This document shows, piece by piece, positions 7,190-14,507 of a stretch of DNA of 14,507 nt (positions are counted from its first letter, which is position 1; each line of letters begins with the position of its first letter). Under the pieces are notes generated by a model. It was not told the origin of the DNA. It worked only from the letters and a program-made list of their open reading frames with translations, and searched no databases. The DNA is taken from NCBI GenBank assembly GCA_050330975.1, contig JBHJHK010000513.1, positions 1-14,507 of the forward strand, written 5' to 3'. Made by a program: the position numbers and the translations under genes. The DNA is from JBHJHK01 sp050330975 (GTDB taxonomy: Bacteria; Pseudomonadota; Gammaproteobacteria; Competibacterales; Competibacteraceae).

Positions 7190-8090
7190 CGGGCTCCCTA
7201 CAGGGCTGGTCCGCCAGGCGGCGAAAGTCCAGGGCGTAACTCTCCAAGCGCCCCAACAGGTGCTGGCGCTGGCGGCTGCTCAACAGAGCGTCCAGATCCA
7301 AGGCCAGCTCCACCAGGGCGAGACGGCCCAGTTCCCGCTGGCGCCGGTAGGCGGGGCGGCGCAGATCGTCGGGCTCCAGGAGCAAGGTGGTGAGACCGGC
7401 TCGAAGGGCGGACCGGTCGCGCCGCTCGGCCAAAAGCCCGGCCAAGTAGGCCCGCCAGTCCTCCCGGTAGTGCCAAAGCTCCGGCGCCAGGGCCGGCGCA
7501 CTCTCACTCCAGGCTCGAAGCCGGGCCCGCTGGGCCGGCGTCGAGTCGCCGGTCCAACGCCGCAGTTGTTCCTCGGCCCGCTGTATTCGATCTCGGCGCC
7601 GGGCCTCTAGATCTAGGGTGACCCGCTCGCGGTGGAACTCCCGGTTGTCGGCTTCGATCTTGGCCAATAGCCCTTGGACCTGGGCGTCGTCGAGGCGACC
7701 CAACAGTTCGGCGAAGTCGGGGAGGATGCGGTTGGTGAAGGCGTCCAGTAAATTCCGCCCCCGGGCTTCAATGGCCAACAGCTCTTGTCGCTCCAGACCA
7801 TCGGCCAAGGCCTCGGTGGCATCCTCCAGCCACTGGGCGTAGACCGGCAGCTGGGTGTAGCGGTGCCACTGGAGCATGGCCCCGAGGCGTTGGTCCAGGA
7901 GATCCCGCTGGGTGCCGGTGAAATCCACGTAGTCGTCCAGATACCAGGGAATCAGCCAGTCCAGCTGGTTGTAGGTCCAGCGCACCAGACAACCGCTGGT
8001 GACGAGGATCAAAGCCAAGCCCAAGGCCAGGGGCCAAAGACGCCGAAGCCTGGGGCGAGAAGGGCGCGTAGATGGGGCGAGGTTTGCCAT
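7137..8090 (-). CDS. DUF6279-type lipoprotein
   Basis: A 317-residue predicted lipoprotein. The N-terminus has a basic segment (RPSRPRLRRLW), a hydrophobic core (PLALGLALILV, 20-30) and a lipobox TSGC with the lipidated Cys34, so it should be anchored in a membrane facing the periplasm. After the Cys the run LVRWTYNQLDWLIPWYLDDYVDFTGTQRDLLDQRL (35-69) is the hallmark of the DUF6279 family; the remainder is mainly charged alpha-helix. The function of the family is not established. The ATG at 8090 is preferred to the TTG at 8150 because it gives a normal-length signal peptide, though neither has a clear ribosome site. The last 16 or so residues overlap the end of the SDR gene on the opposite strand by 53 bp. 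No terminator is visible in that overlap. Confidence 0.8.
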   Translation of the reverse strand: MANLAPSTRPSRPRLRRLWPLALGLALILVTSGCLVRWTYNQLDWLIPWYLDDYVDFTGTQRDLLDQRLGAMLQWHRYTQLPVYAQWLEDATEALADGLERQELLAIEARGRNLLDAFTNRILPDFAELLGRLDDAQVQGLLAKIEADNREFHRERVTLDLEARRRDRIQRAEEQLRRWTGDSTPAQRARLRAWSESAPALAPELWHYREDWRAYLAGLLAERRDRSALRAGLTTLLLEPDDLRRPAYRRQRELGRLALVELALDLDALLSSRQRQHLLGRLESYALDFRRLADQPCREPVTTCRGTPPRPATSFGR

Positions 8091-8168
8091 GGCGGGGTTC
8101 AAAGCACAGTCGACGATTCGGGAGGTGTGCACACGAGGTGGTGTCTGCAATCGGGCTTTGCTTTGACC

Positions 8169-8198
8169 AAAAAAAGAGGCCGAGGTGCAGCCTCGGCC
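8169..8198 (-). terminator. Rho-independent terminator of the anti-SD small RNA
   Basis: Read on the - strand, GGCCGAGG pairs perfectly with CCTCGGCC (8 bp; arms at 8191-8198 and 8178-8185 on the + strand) around a 5-nt loop. TC and seven T follow (8169-8175). It lies upstream of the DUF6279 start and has no gene in front of it on the same strand, so it ends an independent short transcript. Confidence 0.88.
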
Positions 8199-8248
8199 AT
8201 AACCACCAAAGGAGGAGTTTGGAGGAGAAGCATTTCTACTGAAATGTT
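8169..8248 (-). ncRNA. Candidate trans-acting small RNA with anti-Shine-Dalgarno loop
   Basis: A transcript of about 80 nt is bounded by a sigma70-type promoter and a strong terminator. On the - strand it starts with hairpin CATTTC-AGTA-GAAATG (8246-8231). A linker ending in TCTCCTCC follows, overlapping a second hairpin, CCAAA-CTCCTCC-TTTGG (8222-8206). A short linker leads to the terminator hairpin with its 7-U tail. The loop of hairpin 2 is exactly CUCCUCC, complementary to GGAGGAG ribosome binding sites; a second copy of the same heptamer (8227-8221) lies just before it. Small RNAs with C-rich anti-SD loops plus a U-tailed terminator are known as Hfq-dependent translational repressors (for example the CCUCCUCCC cuckoo RNAs of alphaproteobacteria). 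I do not recognise this one as a named family. The + strand equivalents are two GGAGGAG copies at 8211-8217 and 8221-8227. Confidence 0.65.
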
Positions 8249-8254
8249 AAATTC

Positions 8255-8284
8255 ATATTAGAGCTTGATGTTGCGTTGCGTCAA
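8255..8284 (-). promoter_or_regulatory. Promoter of the anti-SD small RNA
   Basis: On the - strand TTGACG (8284-8279) and TAATAT (8260-8255) are separated by 18 bp. The expected start near 8248 lies two bases before the first hairpin. A dyad CTTGA...TCAAG (8264-8268 and 8281-8285) with two tandem TTGCG between the arms covers the -35 box and spacer and could be an operator. Confidence 0.55.
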
Positions 8285-8285
8285 G

Positions 8286-8575
8286 TCGGTGACCAGGGGA
8301 AAAACCCAGTTTGCAATCTTTGACCTTTGATTCTTGACGCCAATAGTCGGGGGTAATAGCCCCTTGATTTACAGGGGTATTGGGCGCTGGCGGCCAGGCG
8401 ATGGCCGGGGCCGCGGGCGCTGTGGTGCAGGGGAGCGGGAACTGAACTGTGGCGCCGAATAACCAGAGCTTGCGCTGCGCTGCAACTTTCCGCCGTTGTA
8501 TCATGGGCACCTTCGGTCCCGCGCCAAGCGGGTTATGCCTTTTTCCCTTCGCAGAAGGATTCTGAGGAGCACGCC
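8286..8575 (+). promoter_or_regulatory. Upstream region and long leader of pilU
   Basis: This gap has no credible protein gene. A weak sigma70-like promoter is TTGACC (8320-8325), 16 bp, AATAGT (8342-8347), which would give a leader of about 220 nt. The leader holds a GGGG-TAATAG-CCCC hairpin (near 8351-8364), a GC-rich folded segment at about 8385-8430, a short hairpin CCCGC-GCCAA-GCGGG (8518-8532) followed by T-rich sequence ending in five T (8540-8544), and a CCTTC-GCA-GAAGG hairpin (8546-8558) just before the pilU ribosome site. I could not match it to a known riboswitch. The reading frame on the - strand (8253-8510) has codon use unlike the other genes. Confidence 0.3.
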
Positions 8576-9826
8576 ATGGAATTTCGCGACTATCTCAACG
8601 CACTTGCCAGCAACGATGGTTCAGACCTCTATCTGAGTACCCATGCCCCCGCCAGTGCCAAGTTCAACGGGGTACTCAAGACCGTCGAGGATCGGCCTTT
8701 GAGCCCGGGGAGGGTCAAAGAGATCGCCTACAGCATCTTGAGCGCCGAGCAAATCCAGGAGTTCGAAGAGCGGCTGGAGATGAACTTGGCCTGGCACGAG
8801 CCAGGGGTTGGCCGCTTTCGGGTCAACATTTTCCGCCAGCGGGGCGAGATTTCCATGGTGGCGCGCAACATCAAAACCGAAATCCCCGACATCAAAAAGT
8901 TGGGCCTGCCGCCGGTGCTCACCGATATCATCATGGAGAAGCGGGGTTTGGTGCTGTTCGTCGGCGCCACGGGGTCGGGAAAATCCACCTCTTTGGCGGC
9001 CCTCATCGACTACCGCAACAGCAATGCCGGGGGCCACATCATCACCATTGAGGATCCGGTGGAGTTTGTGCATTCCCACAAAAAGAGCATTGTCAATCAG
9101 CGGGAAGTGGGGGTAGACACCCTGAGTTACCCCGACGCCTTGAAGAACACCCTGCGCCAGGCGCCCGATGTGATTTTGGTGGGGGAGGTCCGCGATCAGG
9201 CCACCATGGAGTACGCCTTGCAATTCGCCGAGACCGGCCACCTGTGCATCTCCACCCTCCACGCCAACAGCGCCAACCAGGCCCTAGACCGGATCATCAA
9301 CTTTTTCCCCCAAGCGCGCCGGGCTCAGCTGCTACTGGATTTGGGGTCCAATATGCGGGCCATCATCGCCCAGCGCCTAGTGCCCACCGTGGACGGCAAG
9401 CGGGCCGCCGCCGTGGAGGTGTTGCGCTATTCCCCCACCATCGAGACCCTCATCAAGCGCAACGAGATCTCCGGCCTCAAGGAGATCATGGAAAAATCCG
9501 GCAACCAGGGCATGAAGACCATGGACCAGGCGTTGTTGGAGCTCTACGACGCCGGGCGGATTTCCGAGGACACGGCGGTGCGCTTTGCCGATTCCTCCAA
9601 CAACGTGCGCCTCAAGATCAGCCTGGCCAAGAGTGGCGACAATCAAAGTGCCGCCGGTGGGCTGAGTTTGAGTCTCGTGGAGGAAGAAGCCGAGAAGGCC
9701 GAGGAACCCCCGGCTGCTCCCAACCTCAAGCCCGGGCCGGGTGTGGGTCAAGGCCCCGGCCCCGGTGCCGGCCCCGGGGAAGGACGACGGGGAGGGCTAG
9801 GCGTCCGCCGTCCTCCGAACCGCTAG
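8576..9826 (+). CDS. pilU: PilU, type IV pilus retraction ATPase
   Basis: A 416-residue hexameric ATPase of the PilT/PilU type, acting at the cytoplasmic base of the type IV pilus. PilU works together with PilT to retract the pilus. The N-terminal domain begins EFRDYLNALASNDGSDLYLS, matching PilU. Walker A is GATGSGKST (130-138), an acidic (Asp) box ITIEDPVEF (156-164), Walker B DVILVGEVRD with catalytic Glu204 (198-207), and the His box STLHANSANQALDRI (226-240). The conserved RNIKTEIP and IVNQREVGVDT segments also favour PilU over PilT. From about 356 the protein has an acidic stretch (LVEEEAEKAEEPPAAP) and a Pro/Gly-rich tail to residue 416, longer than in typical PilU (about 380). Ribosome site: GAGGAG at 8564-8569, six bases upstream. 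pilT, normally found beside pilU, is not adjacent here. The 3' end converges with prlC, 6 bp away, without a visible terminator. Confidence 0.93.
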   Translation: MEFRDYLNALASNDGSDLYLSTHAPASAKFNGVLKTVEDRPLSPGRVKEIAYSILSAEQIQEFEERLEMNLAWHEPGVGRFRVNIFRQRGEISMVARNIKTEIPDIKKLGLPPVLTDIIMEKRGLVLFVGATGSGKSTSLAALIDYRNSNAGGHIITIEDPVEFVHSHKKSIVNQREVGVDTLSYPDALKNTLRQAPDVILVGEVRDQATMEYALQFAETGHLCISTLHANSANQALDRIINFFPQARRAQLLLDLGSNMRAIIAQRLVPTVDGKRAAAVEVLRYSPTIETLIKRNEISGLKEIMEKSGNQGMKTMDQALLELYDAGRISEDTAVRFADSSNNVRLKISLAKSGDNQSAAGGLSLSLVEEEAEKAEEPPAAPNLKPGPGVGQGPGPGAGPGEGRRGGLGVRRPPNR

Positions 9827-9832
9827 GGGGCC

Positions 9833-11896
9833 TCAGGCCTCGATGCCGCTCTGGCGCAACAACGCGTCCACCTCGGGCTCCCGGCCCCGGAAGGCCTTGA
9901 AGTTCTCCAGGGCGTCCCGGGTGCCCCCGGTCTCCAAAATGCTGCGGAGCAGGGCTTCCCCCGTGGGGCGGTGAAAAATGCCGTCCTCTTCAAAGCGGGC
10001 GAAGGCGTCCGCCGCCAGGACCTCGGCCCACTTGTAGCTGTAGTACCCAGCGGCGTAACCCCCGGAGAAAATGTGCATAAAGCCGTGGGGAAAGCGGTTG
10101 AAGGCCGGTGGTTTCACCACCGCCACCTGGTCGCGAACCTCCTCTAGGGTCTCCAGTATCCGCGCCCCCCGGGCGGGGTCGTAGTGGCGGTGGAGGCGCC
10201 AGTCGAAGAGGGCAAACTCCAGTTGGCGCACCATCATCATCGCCCCCTGGAAGTGCTTGGCGGCCCGCATTCGCTCGAACAGGGTCTCGGGCAGGGGTTG
10301 GTGACTTTGGTAGTGACGGGCCAGCAAATCCAACCCCTCCCGCTCCCAGCACCAGTTTTCCAGGAGTTGGGAAGGCAGTTCCACGGCGTCCCATTCCACC
10401 CCCGAGATGCCCGCCACCGGGGCGTAGTCCACCCGGGTGAGGAGGTGGTGGAGGCCGTGGCCAAACTCGTGGAACAAGGTCTCCACTTCGTCGTGGGTGA
10501 AGAGCGCCGGCTCCTCCCCCACGGGGGGGGTGAAGTTGCACACCAAATACGCCACCGGCCGCTGGAGACCTCGGGGCGTCTGGCGCCGGGTGATACAGCC
10601 GTCCATCCAGGCGCCGCCGCGCTTGTTGGCCCGGGCGTAGAGATCCAGGTAAAACCGCCCCCGGCACTCGGCGCCGTCGTGGATTTCAAAACAGCGCACG
10701 TCAGGGTGCCACACCTCGACCCCCGTGACGGGCTGAATGGCGACGCCAAACAGTCGTTCGATGATGGCAAACAGGCCCTGAAGGACTTGGTGTTCGGGAA
10801 AATAGGGGCGCAGTTCCTCTTGGGTGAGGTGGTAGCGGTGCTCCCGGAGCTTTTCCCCGTAGTAGGGGATGTCCCAGGCCGCCAAGTGCTCGACGCCAAA
10901 CTGCTCCCGGGCGAAGTCCTGGATTTCCCCTAGCTCCTTGGCCGCCTGGGGGCGGGCCCTGTGGGCCAGATCCAGGATAAAATCCTCCACTTCCTGGCCG
11001 GAGTTGGCCATCTTGGTCTCCAGGGAGTATTCGGCGTAGTTGGCAAAGCCCAACAGCGTGGCCAGCTCAAAGCGCAGGGCCAAAATCTGCTCCATGAGGG
11101 GACTGTTGTCCCACTGGTCCCCCGAGGGGGCTTGCTCTGAGGCTCGGGTGGCGTAGGCGTGGTAGATCTCCCGGCGAAGGTTGGGGTCGTCGGCATAGCT
11201 GATGACCGGCAAGTAGCAGGGAAACTCCAGGTTGAGGACGTAGCCCTCCCGCTCCTGGCGCCGGGCGTTTTGCCGGGCGAGTTCTAAAGTCGATTCGGGG
11301 AGGCCGGCCAGCGCCTCGGGGTCGTCGATGAACTTTTCCCAGGCTTGGGTGGCGTCGAGGACGTTTTCTTGAAACTTGGCCTGGAGCCTGGAGAGCTCCT
11401 GCATGATGGCTTTGTAGCGCTGGCGCCGTTGGGCGGGAAGGCCGATGCCGGCGAGGCGAAAGTCCCGCAGGGCGTGGTCGATCACCCGGCGCTGGGCGGG
11501 GTCTAGGTGGGCGTAGACCTCGCCTGCGGCGATCTGGCGGTAGGCGTTGAACAGCCCCTCGTGCTGGTTGAGATCGGTGTAGTAGGCGCTGAGTTTGGGC
11601 AGGCAGGCGTTGTAGGCGGCGCGAAGCTCAGGGGAGTTCATCACCCCGTTCAAATGGCTCACCGGCGACCACAATTTCTCCAGGCGGTCCTGGAGTTCTT
11701 CCAGGGGAGCGATGAGGTTGTCCCAGGTGTAGTGGTCGGTCGCGGCCAGCAAGGCCTCGATGCGCTGGCGGTTGTCCGCCAGCACCGTCTCCACGGCCGG
11801 TTCCACGTGCTCGGGGGTGATGGCTCCAAAGGGGGGCATATCGTAGGCGGTCAGCAGGGGATTGTCGGGGGCGGAATGGGGATACTCGAGGGACAT
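9833..11896 (-). CDS. prlC: Oligopeptidase A, M3 zinc metallopeptidase
   Basis: A 687-residue cytoplasmic endopeptidase of family M3 (thimet type), which cleaves short peptides, including signal-peptide remnants, downstream of the ATP-dependent proteases. Zinc site: HEFGH at 476-480 with Glu477 as catalytic base and Glu506 in WDAVELPSQ as the third ligand. The typical C-terminal M3 block with FPHGFMHIFSGGYAAGYYSYKWAEVLAADAF, where the Tyr residues that help bind substrate lie, is complete. The N-terminal helical part starts NPLLTAYDMPPFGAITPEHVEPAVE, as in E. coli PrlC/OpdA, and total length is close to that protein (680). The ATG is preceded by AGGAG nine bases upstream. Divergent from gor, with 143 bp between the starts; convergent to pilU. 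In many relatives a methyltransferase gene follows prlC, but not here. Confidence 0.95.
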   Translation of the reverse strand: MSLEYPHSAPDNPLLTAYDMPPFGAITPEHVEPAVETVLADNRQRIEALLAATDHYTWDNLIAPLEELQDRLEKLWSPVSHLNGVMNSPELRAAYNACLPKLSAYYTDLNQHEGLFNAYRQIAAGEVYAHLDPAQRRVIDHALRDFRLAGIGLPAQRRQRYKAIMQELSRLQAKFQENVLDATQAWEKFIDDPEALAGLPESTLELARQNARRQEREGYVLNLEFPCYLPVISYADDPNLRREIYHAYATRASEQAPSGDQWDNSPLMEQILALRFELATLLGFANYAEYSLETKMANSGQEVEDFILDLAHRARPQAAKELGEIQDFAREQFGVEHLAAWDIPYYGEKLREHRYHLTQEELRPYFPEHQVLQGLFAIIERLFGVAIQPVTGVEVWHPDVRCFEIHDGAECRGRFYLDLYARANKRGGAWMDGCITRRQTPRGLQRPVAYLVCNFTPPVGEEPALFTHDEVETLFHEFGHGLHHLLTRVDYAPVAGISGVEWDAVELPSQLLENWCWEREGLDLLARHYQSHQPLPETLFERMRAAKHFQGAMMMVRQLEFALFDWRLHRHYDPARGARILETLEEVRDQVAVVKPPAFNRFPHGFMHIFSGGYAAGYYSYKWAEVLAADAFARFEEDGIFHRPTGEALLRSILETGGTRDALENFKAFRGREPEVDALLRQSGIEA

Positions 11897-12039
11897 GTCC
11901 CTGCTCTCCTGTGGCAGTCAAAGGAAGGATGATGGGGCGAAGAACTCGCCTGGGGCCGCGCGGCGATTGCCAAGGGCCGAGGGAAGGTGGTTCACTGGTC
12001 CACCAACGCACAACGAGCATTTAAGCGGAGGAGCCTTTT

Positions 12040-13389
12040 ATGGGCAAGCACTACGATCTCCTGGTCATCGGCGGCGGCAGCGGTGGTCTGGCAACGGCCC
12101 GCCGCGCCGCCCGCTTTGGCGCCAAGGCGGCGGTGATCGAGGGGGGGCGCTTGGGTGGCACTTGCGTCAACGTCGGCTGCGTGCCCAAGAAGGTCATGTG
12201 GTACGGCGCCCACCTGGCCCACGCCCTGGCCGACGCCGAGGGCTATGGCTTTGAGGTGGAGGGGGTGCGCTTTGATTGGTCGACCCTTGTAGACCGGCGC
12301 AACGCCTTTGTGCGGCGCCTCAACGACAATTTTCATCGCCATCTGGCCACCGACGGCGTCGACCGCATCGAGGGCTGGGGACAGTTCGTCGATCACCGCA
12401 GCGTGGCTGTGGGGGATGCCACCTTGAGCGCCGACCACATCGTCATCGCCGTGGGAGGGGAGCCGGTGGTGCCCCACGTCCCGGGAAGCGAGCTCGGCAT
12501 CACCTCCGACGGCTTTTTTGAACTCGAGCACTGCCCCGCCAAGGTGGCGGTGGTGGGCAGCGGCTACATCGCCGTGGAACTGGCCGGGGTGTTCCAATCT
12601 CTGGGGGCCGAGGTGACCATGCTGCTGCGTAAACAGCACTTGCTGCGCAGCTTCGACGCCATGCTCCGGGAGAACCTCATGGAGCATATGCAAGATGGGG
12701 GCATCAACCTGGTCACCGGCTCGCAAGTGGTGGGGGTGGAGCGGGATGGCGATGGCAAGTTGCTCGTCCACTGCGACACCGGCGCCGAATTCAACGGCGT
12801 CGACACCCTGTTGTGGGCCGTGGGCCGCCGACCGCGGGTGGCCGACTTGCAATTGGAGCGGGCCGGCATCGAAGCTACTCCGTCGGGCTACATCCCCGTG
12901 GACGCCTACCAAAACACCGCAGCCCCTGGGGTCTACGCCCTGGGGGATGTCACCGGCCAAGCCGAGCTCACCCCGGTGGCCATCGCCGCCGGGCGCCGGC
13001 TGGCGGAACGGCTGTTCAACCACCGGGCCGACAGTCGGCTGGACTACGACAACATCCCCACAGTGGTGTTTAGCCATCCCCCCCTGGGGACCGTGGGTTT
13101 GAGCGAGGAGCGGGCCCGGGCCATCCACGGCGACGCCGTCAAGGTATACCAGACCCGCTTCACCGGCATGTACCACGCCTTCACCCCCCACAAGGTGGCC
13201 ACGGCCATGAAGGTGGTGTGTGTGGGGGCCCAGGAGCGGGTGTTGGGGATCCACATCGTCGGCCCCAACGCCGACGAGATGCTCCAGGGCTTTGCCGTCG
13301 CCGTGCGCATGGGGGCCACCAAGGGGGATTTGGACGCCACCGTGGCCATCCACCCCACCGCCGCCGAGGAGTTGGTGACCCTCACCTGA
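12040..13389 (+). CDS. gor: Glutathione-disulfide reductase
   Basis: A 449-residue FAD-dependent pyridine nucleotide-disulphide oxidoreductase that reduces oxidised glutathione with NADPH in the cytoplasm. The N-terminal FAD loop is VIGGGSGG (9-16). The redox pair Cys42/Cys47 is in [16 protein letters not shown]. The NADPH domain has [15 protein letters not shown], followed by [10 protein letters not shown], where the two Arg are those that bind the 2'-phosphate in glutathione reductases and indicate NADPH rather than NADH. The second FAD motif is VYALGDVTG. The C-terminal interface has His438 and Glu443 in [10 protein letters not shown], the active-site acid/base pair. The combination of NVGCVPKK and AVELAGV separates it from dihydrolipoamide and mercuric reductases. 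Ribosome site: a perfect GGAGGAG at 12027-12033, six bases before ATG. That heptamer is exactly complementary to the loop of the candidate small RNA at 8169-8248. Confidence 0.93.
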   Translation: MGKHYDLLVIGGGSGGLATARRAARFGAKAAVIEGGRLGGTCVNVGCVPKKVMWYGAHLAHALADAEGYGFEVEGVRFDWSTLVDRRNAFVRRLNDNFHRHLATDGVDRIEGWGQFVDHRSVAVGDATLSADHIVIAVGGEPVVPHVPGSELGITSDGFFELEHCPAKVAVVGSGYIAVELAGVFQSLGAEVTMLLRKQHLLRSFDAMLRENLMEHMQDGGINLVTGSQVVGVERDGDGKLLVHCDTGAEFNGVDTLLWAVGRRPRVADLQLERAGIEATPSGYIPVDAYQNTAAPGVYALGDVTGQAELTPVAIAAGRRLAERLFNHRADSRLDYDNIPTVVFSHPPLGTVGLSEERARAIHGDAVKVYQTRFTGMYHAFTPHKVATAMKVVCVGAQERVLGIHIVGPNADEMLQGFAVAVRMGATKGDLDATVAIHPTAAEELVTLT

Positions 13390-13406
13390 GGGATTGACCC
13401 AGGGGC

Positions 13407-14507
13407 TCAGCGCTCCTCCCGATCCCGCTCCCCCCGGGGGGAAGTGTGGGTCTCGTGGCGATTTTCGCCATCCCGCTCCCGGGGAGCGGTGGGGGCGTTA
13501 GAAGCGACGGCGGCGGCCTCGTCATGGGCCTTGGCGGCTTGGTCCTGGGTCTTGAAGGCCAGGGCCCGGGCGGGAAGGGTGGGGTCGTTGAGCCCGGCGG
13601 CCGTGGCCTGGGTGATGCCGGTGAGATCCTCATCGTCGAGGCCATAGTACATGGCCTCGGCCGCCCCTTTGGCCACGCCCGTCGCCTCCATCATCGCCGT
13701 GCCCCGGTCCATGAGGATTCGCCCGAGCTCGGCTTCGTCAAATTCTTTGACGTCGATCTTCAAGGCGTCGTAGTTCTGGAGGTGATTGGCCACCACTTGC
13801 TGCTCCTCGGGGCTCAGTTGGCTGGCCATGATGTTGTCGAACTGGCTGATGCCGTCGAGGAGGCCCTTCATCATGTCCTTGTCATCGTTAAAATTGCCCT
13901 TGGTCTCGGTGTCGAGCCAGCCGATGTAGCCAAAGGGGGTCTCCCGGTACACCCCCTTGGAGAAATCCCCATCGGGGGTGGCACTGGTGAGCATTTTGGC
14001 TTCGGCGCCGCTATGGCTGTAGAACAAGTCCCCCACCGCTCCGCCGAGGAAGCCACCGATGACACTGCCCACCATACCGCCGATGCCCGGCAGCACCATG
14101 TTGCCGACGGCGCTACCGGCGATGCTACCCACGGCTTCCCCCACCGCGGCCTTGGTCAGCTCGCCGCTGAGGGCGTCCATCCCCAGGCCGACCAGGGTGC
14201 CGCCGTAGTTGCCCAAAAAGTCCCCGGCCAGATCCATGGCGCCGCTGCCAACGGGGCCGGCGAAGCTGCCCACGAGGTCTCCGGCCGCGGCGGCGATGTC
14301 GTCGCCAAAGGCGCGGGCGATGGCCCCTACGGCGTCGCTCCAGGTACCCCCTAGGGCATCGACGATGCCCCCGGTGTCGAGGCCCACTAGGCCGGCCACG
14401 GTATTGATGGCATCCCCTGCAGAGCCGTTGAAAAAGTCCCCCACCCCCCCCAAGTCCACCCCGGCGGCGTTGCCCAACTGGGTGAGGCCGTCGCTGACGC
14501 TGCCGTT
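13407..14507 (-). CDS. Unrecognised glycine-zipper-rich protein, start outside window
   Basis: The reading frame is open to the window edge, giving 366 visible residues and a TGA at 13409-13407. A TTG at 14477 is not a likely start because ten coding-like residues continue upstream to the edge. The visible N-terminal third has repeated Gly/Ala/Asp segments with D-A-G/D-L-V-G patterns. Residues about 120-162 form a glycine zipper (VGSIAGSAVGN, PGIGGMVGSVIGGFLGGAVGD) able to insert into or line a membrane, as in outer-membrane or pore-forming proteins. A folded middle domain follows with ETPFGYIGWLDTETKGNFND and a Glu/Asp-rich helix pair (SQFDNIMASQLSPEEQQVVANHLQNYD, LGRILMDRGTAMMEATG). The last 40 residues are charged (RERDGENRHETHTSPRGERDREER). 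I do not recognise the family; phage tail-like, secreted effector or surface protein are all open. It converges with gor, 17 bp apart. Confidence 0.6.
   Translation of the reverse strand, partial: NGSVSDGLTQLGNAAGVDLGGVGDFFNGSAGDAINTVAGLVGLDTGGIVDALGGTWSDAVGAIARAFGDDIAAAAGDLVGSFAGPVGSGAMDLAGDFLGNYGGTLVGLGMDALSGELTKAAVGEAVGSIAGSAVGNMVLPGIGGMVGSVIGGFLGGAVGDLFYSHSGAEAKMLTSATPDGDFSKGVYRETPFGYIGWLDTETKGNFNDDKDMMKGLLDGISQFDNIMASQLSPEEQQVVANHLQNYDALKIDVKEFDEAELGRILMDRGTAMMEATGVAKGAAEAMYYGLDDEDLTGITQATAAGLNDPTLPARALAFKTQDQAAKAHDEAAAVASNAPTAPRERDGENRHETHTSPRGERDREER

Noticed and set aside
8253..8510. 85-codon reading frame on the - strand upstream of the anti-SD RNA
   Set aside because: Third positions are not GC-rich as in all neighbouring genes, no recognisable motif, and it ends inside the small RNA promoter. 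A weak AAGG before ATG 8504 leaves a small chance of a real peptide.
8355..8544. 6S RNA or a riboswitch in the pilU leader
   Set aside because: Length would suit 6S RNA, but no long central bubble or flanking ygfA-type gene is visible, and no known riboswitch core could be recognised.

Overview
The window is a GC-rich chromosomal stretch, most likely from a gammaproteobacterium. The support is the set of families present: a PilU-type pilus ATPase, oligopeptidase A, a glutathione reductase, a DUF6279-type lipoprotein, and a small RNA built like the CsrB/RsmZ RNAs known from that class. I see no insertion sequences, CRISPR array, tRNA or rRNA. The two window-edge genes are cut.

Left part (1-7189): the end of an AtzG-like subunit gene and a complete AtzE-type amidase gene form an operon on the + strand. 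A gene for an N-terminal glutamine amidohydrolase (NTAQ1 family), best known from the eukaryotic N-degron pathway, follows. Next comes a 226-bp gap that holds a promoter, five GGA motifs mostly in hairpin loops, and a strong intrinsic terminator, i.e. a candidate CsrA/RsmA-sequestering small RNA. On the opposite strand lie hyuA and hyuB (ATP-dependent hydantoinase/oxoprolinase type). A divergent short-chain dehydrogenase-like gene lacks the usual Tyr/Lys catalytic pair. AtzG/AtzE, HyuA/HyuB and the SDR plausibly form a catabolic locus for a cyclic amide or ureide. The substrate cannot be read from the sequence.

Middle (7137-9826): a DUF6279 lipoprotein gene on the - strand overlaps the SDR tail to tail by 53 bp. 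The 485-bp gap before pilU contains a second small-RNA candidate on the - strand. It has its own promoter, a 5' hairpin, a hairpin displaying CUCCUCC (anti-Shine-Dalgarno) in its loop, and a terminator with a 7-U tail. The rest of the gap is a long GC-rich leader of pilU.

Right part (9827-14507): prlC (- strand) converges on pilU. gor (+ strand) is divergent from prlC, and its ribosome binding site is a perfect match to the anti-SD loop. An unrecognised, glycine-zipper-rich protein gene runs in from the right edge. The most notable contents are the two small RNAs and the NTAQ1 homologue; the metabolic and housekeeping genes look intact and ordinary.
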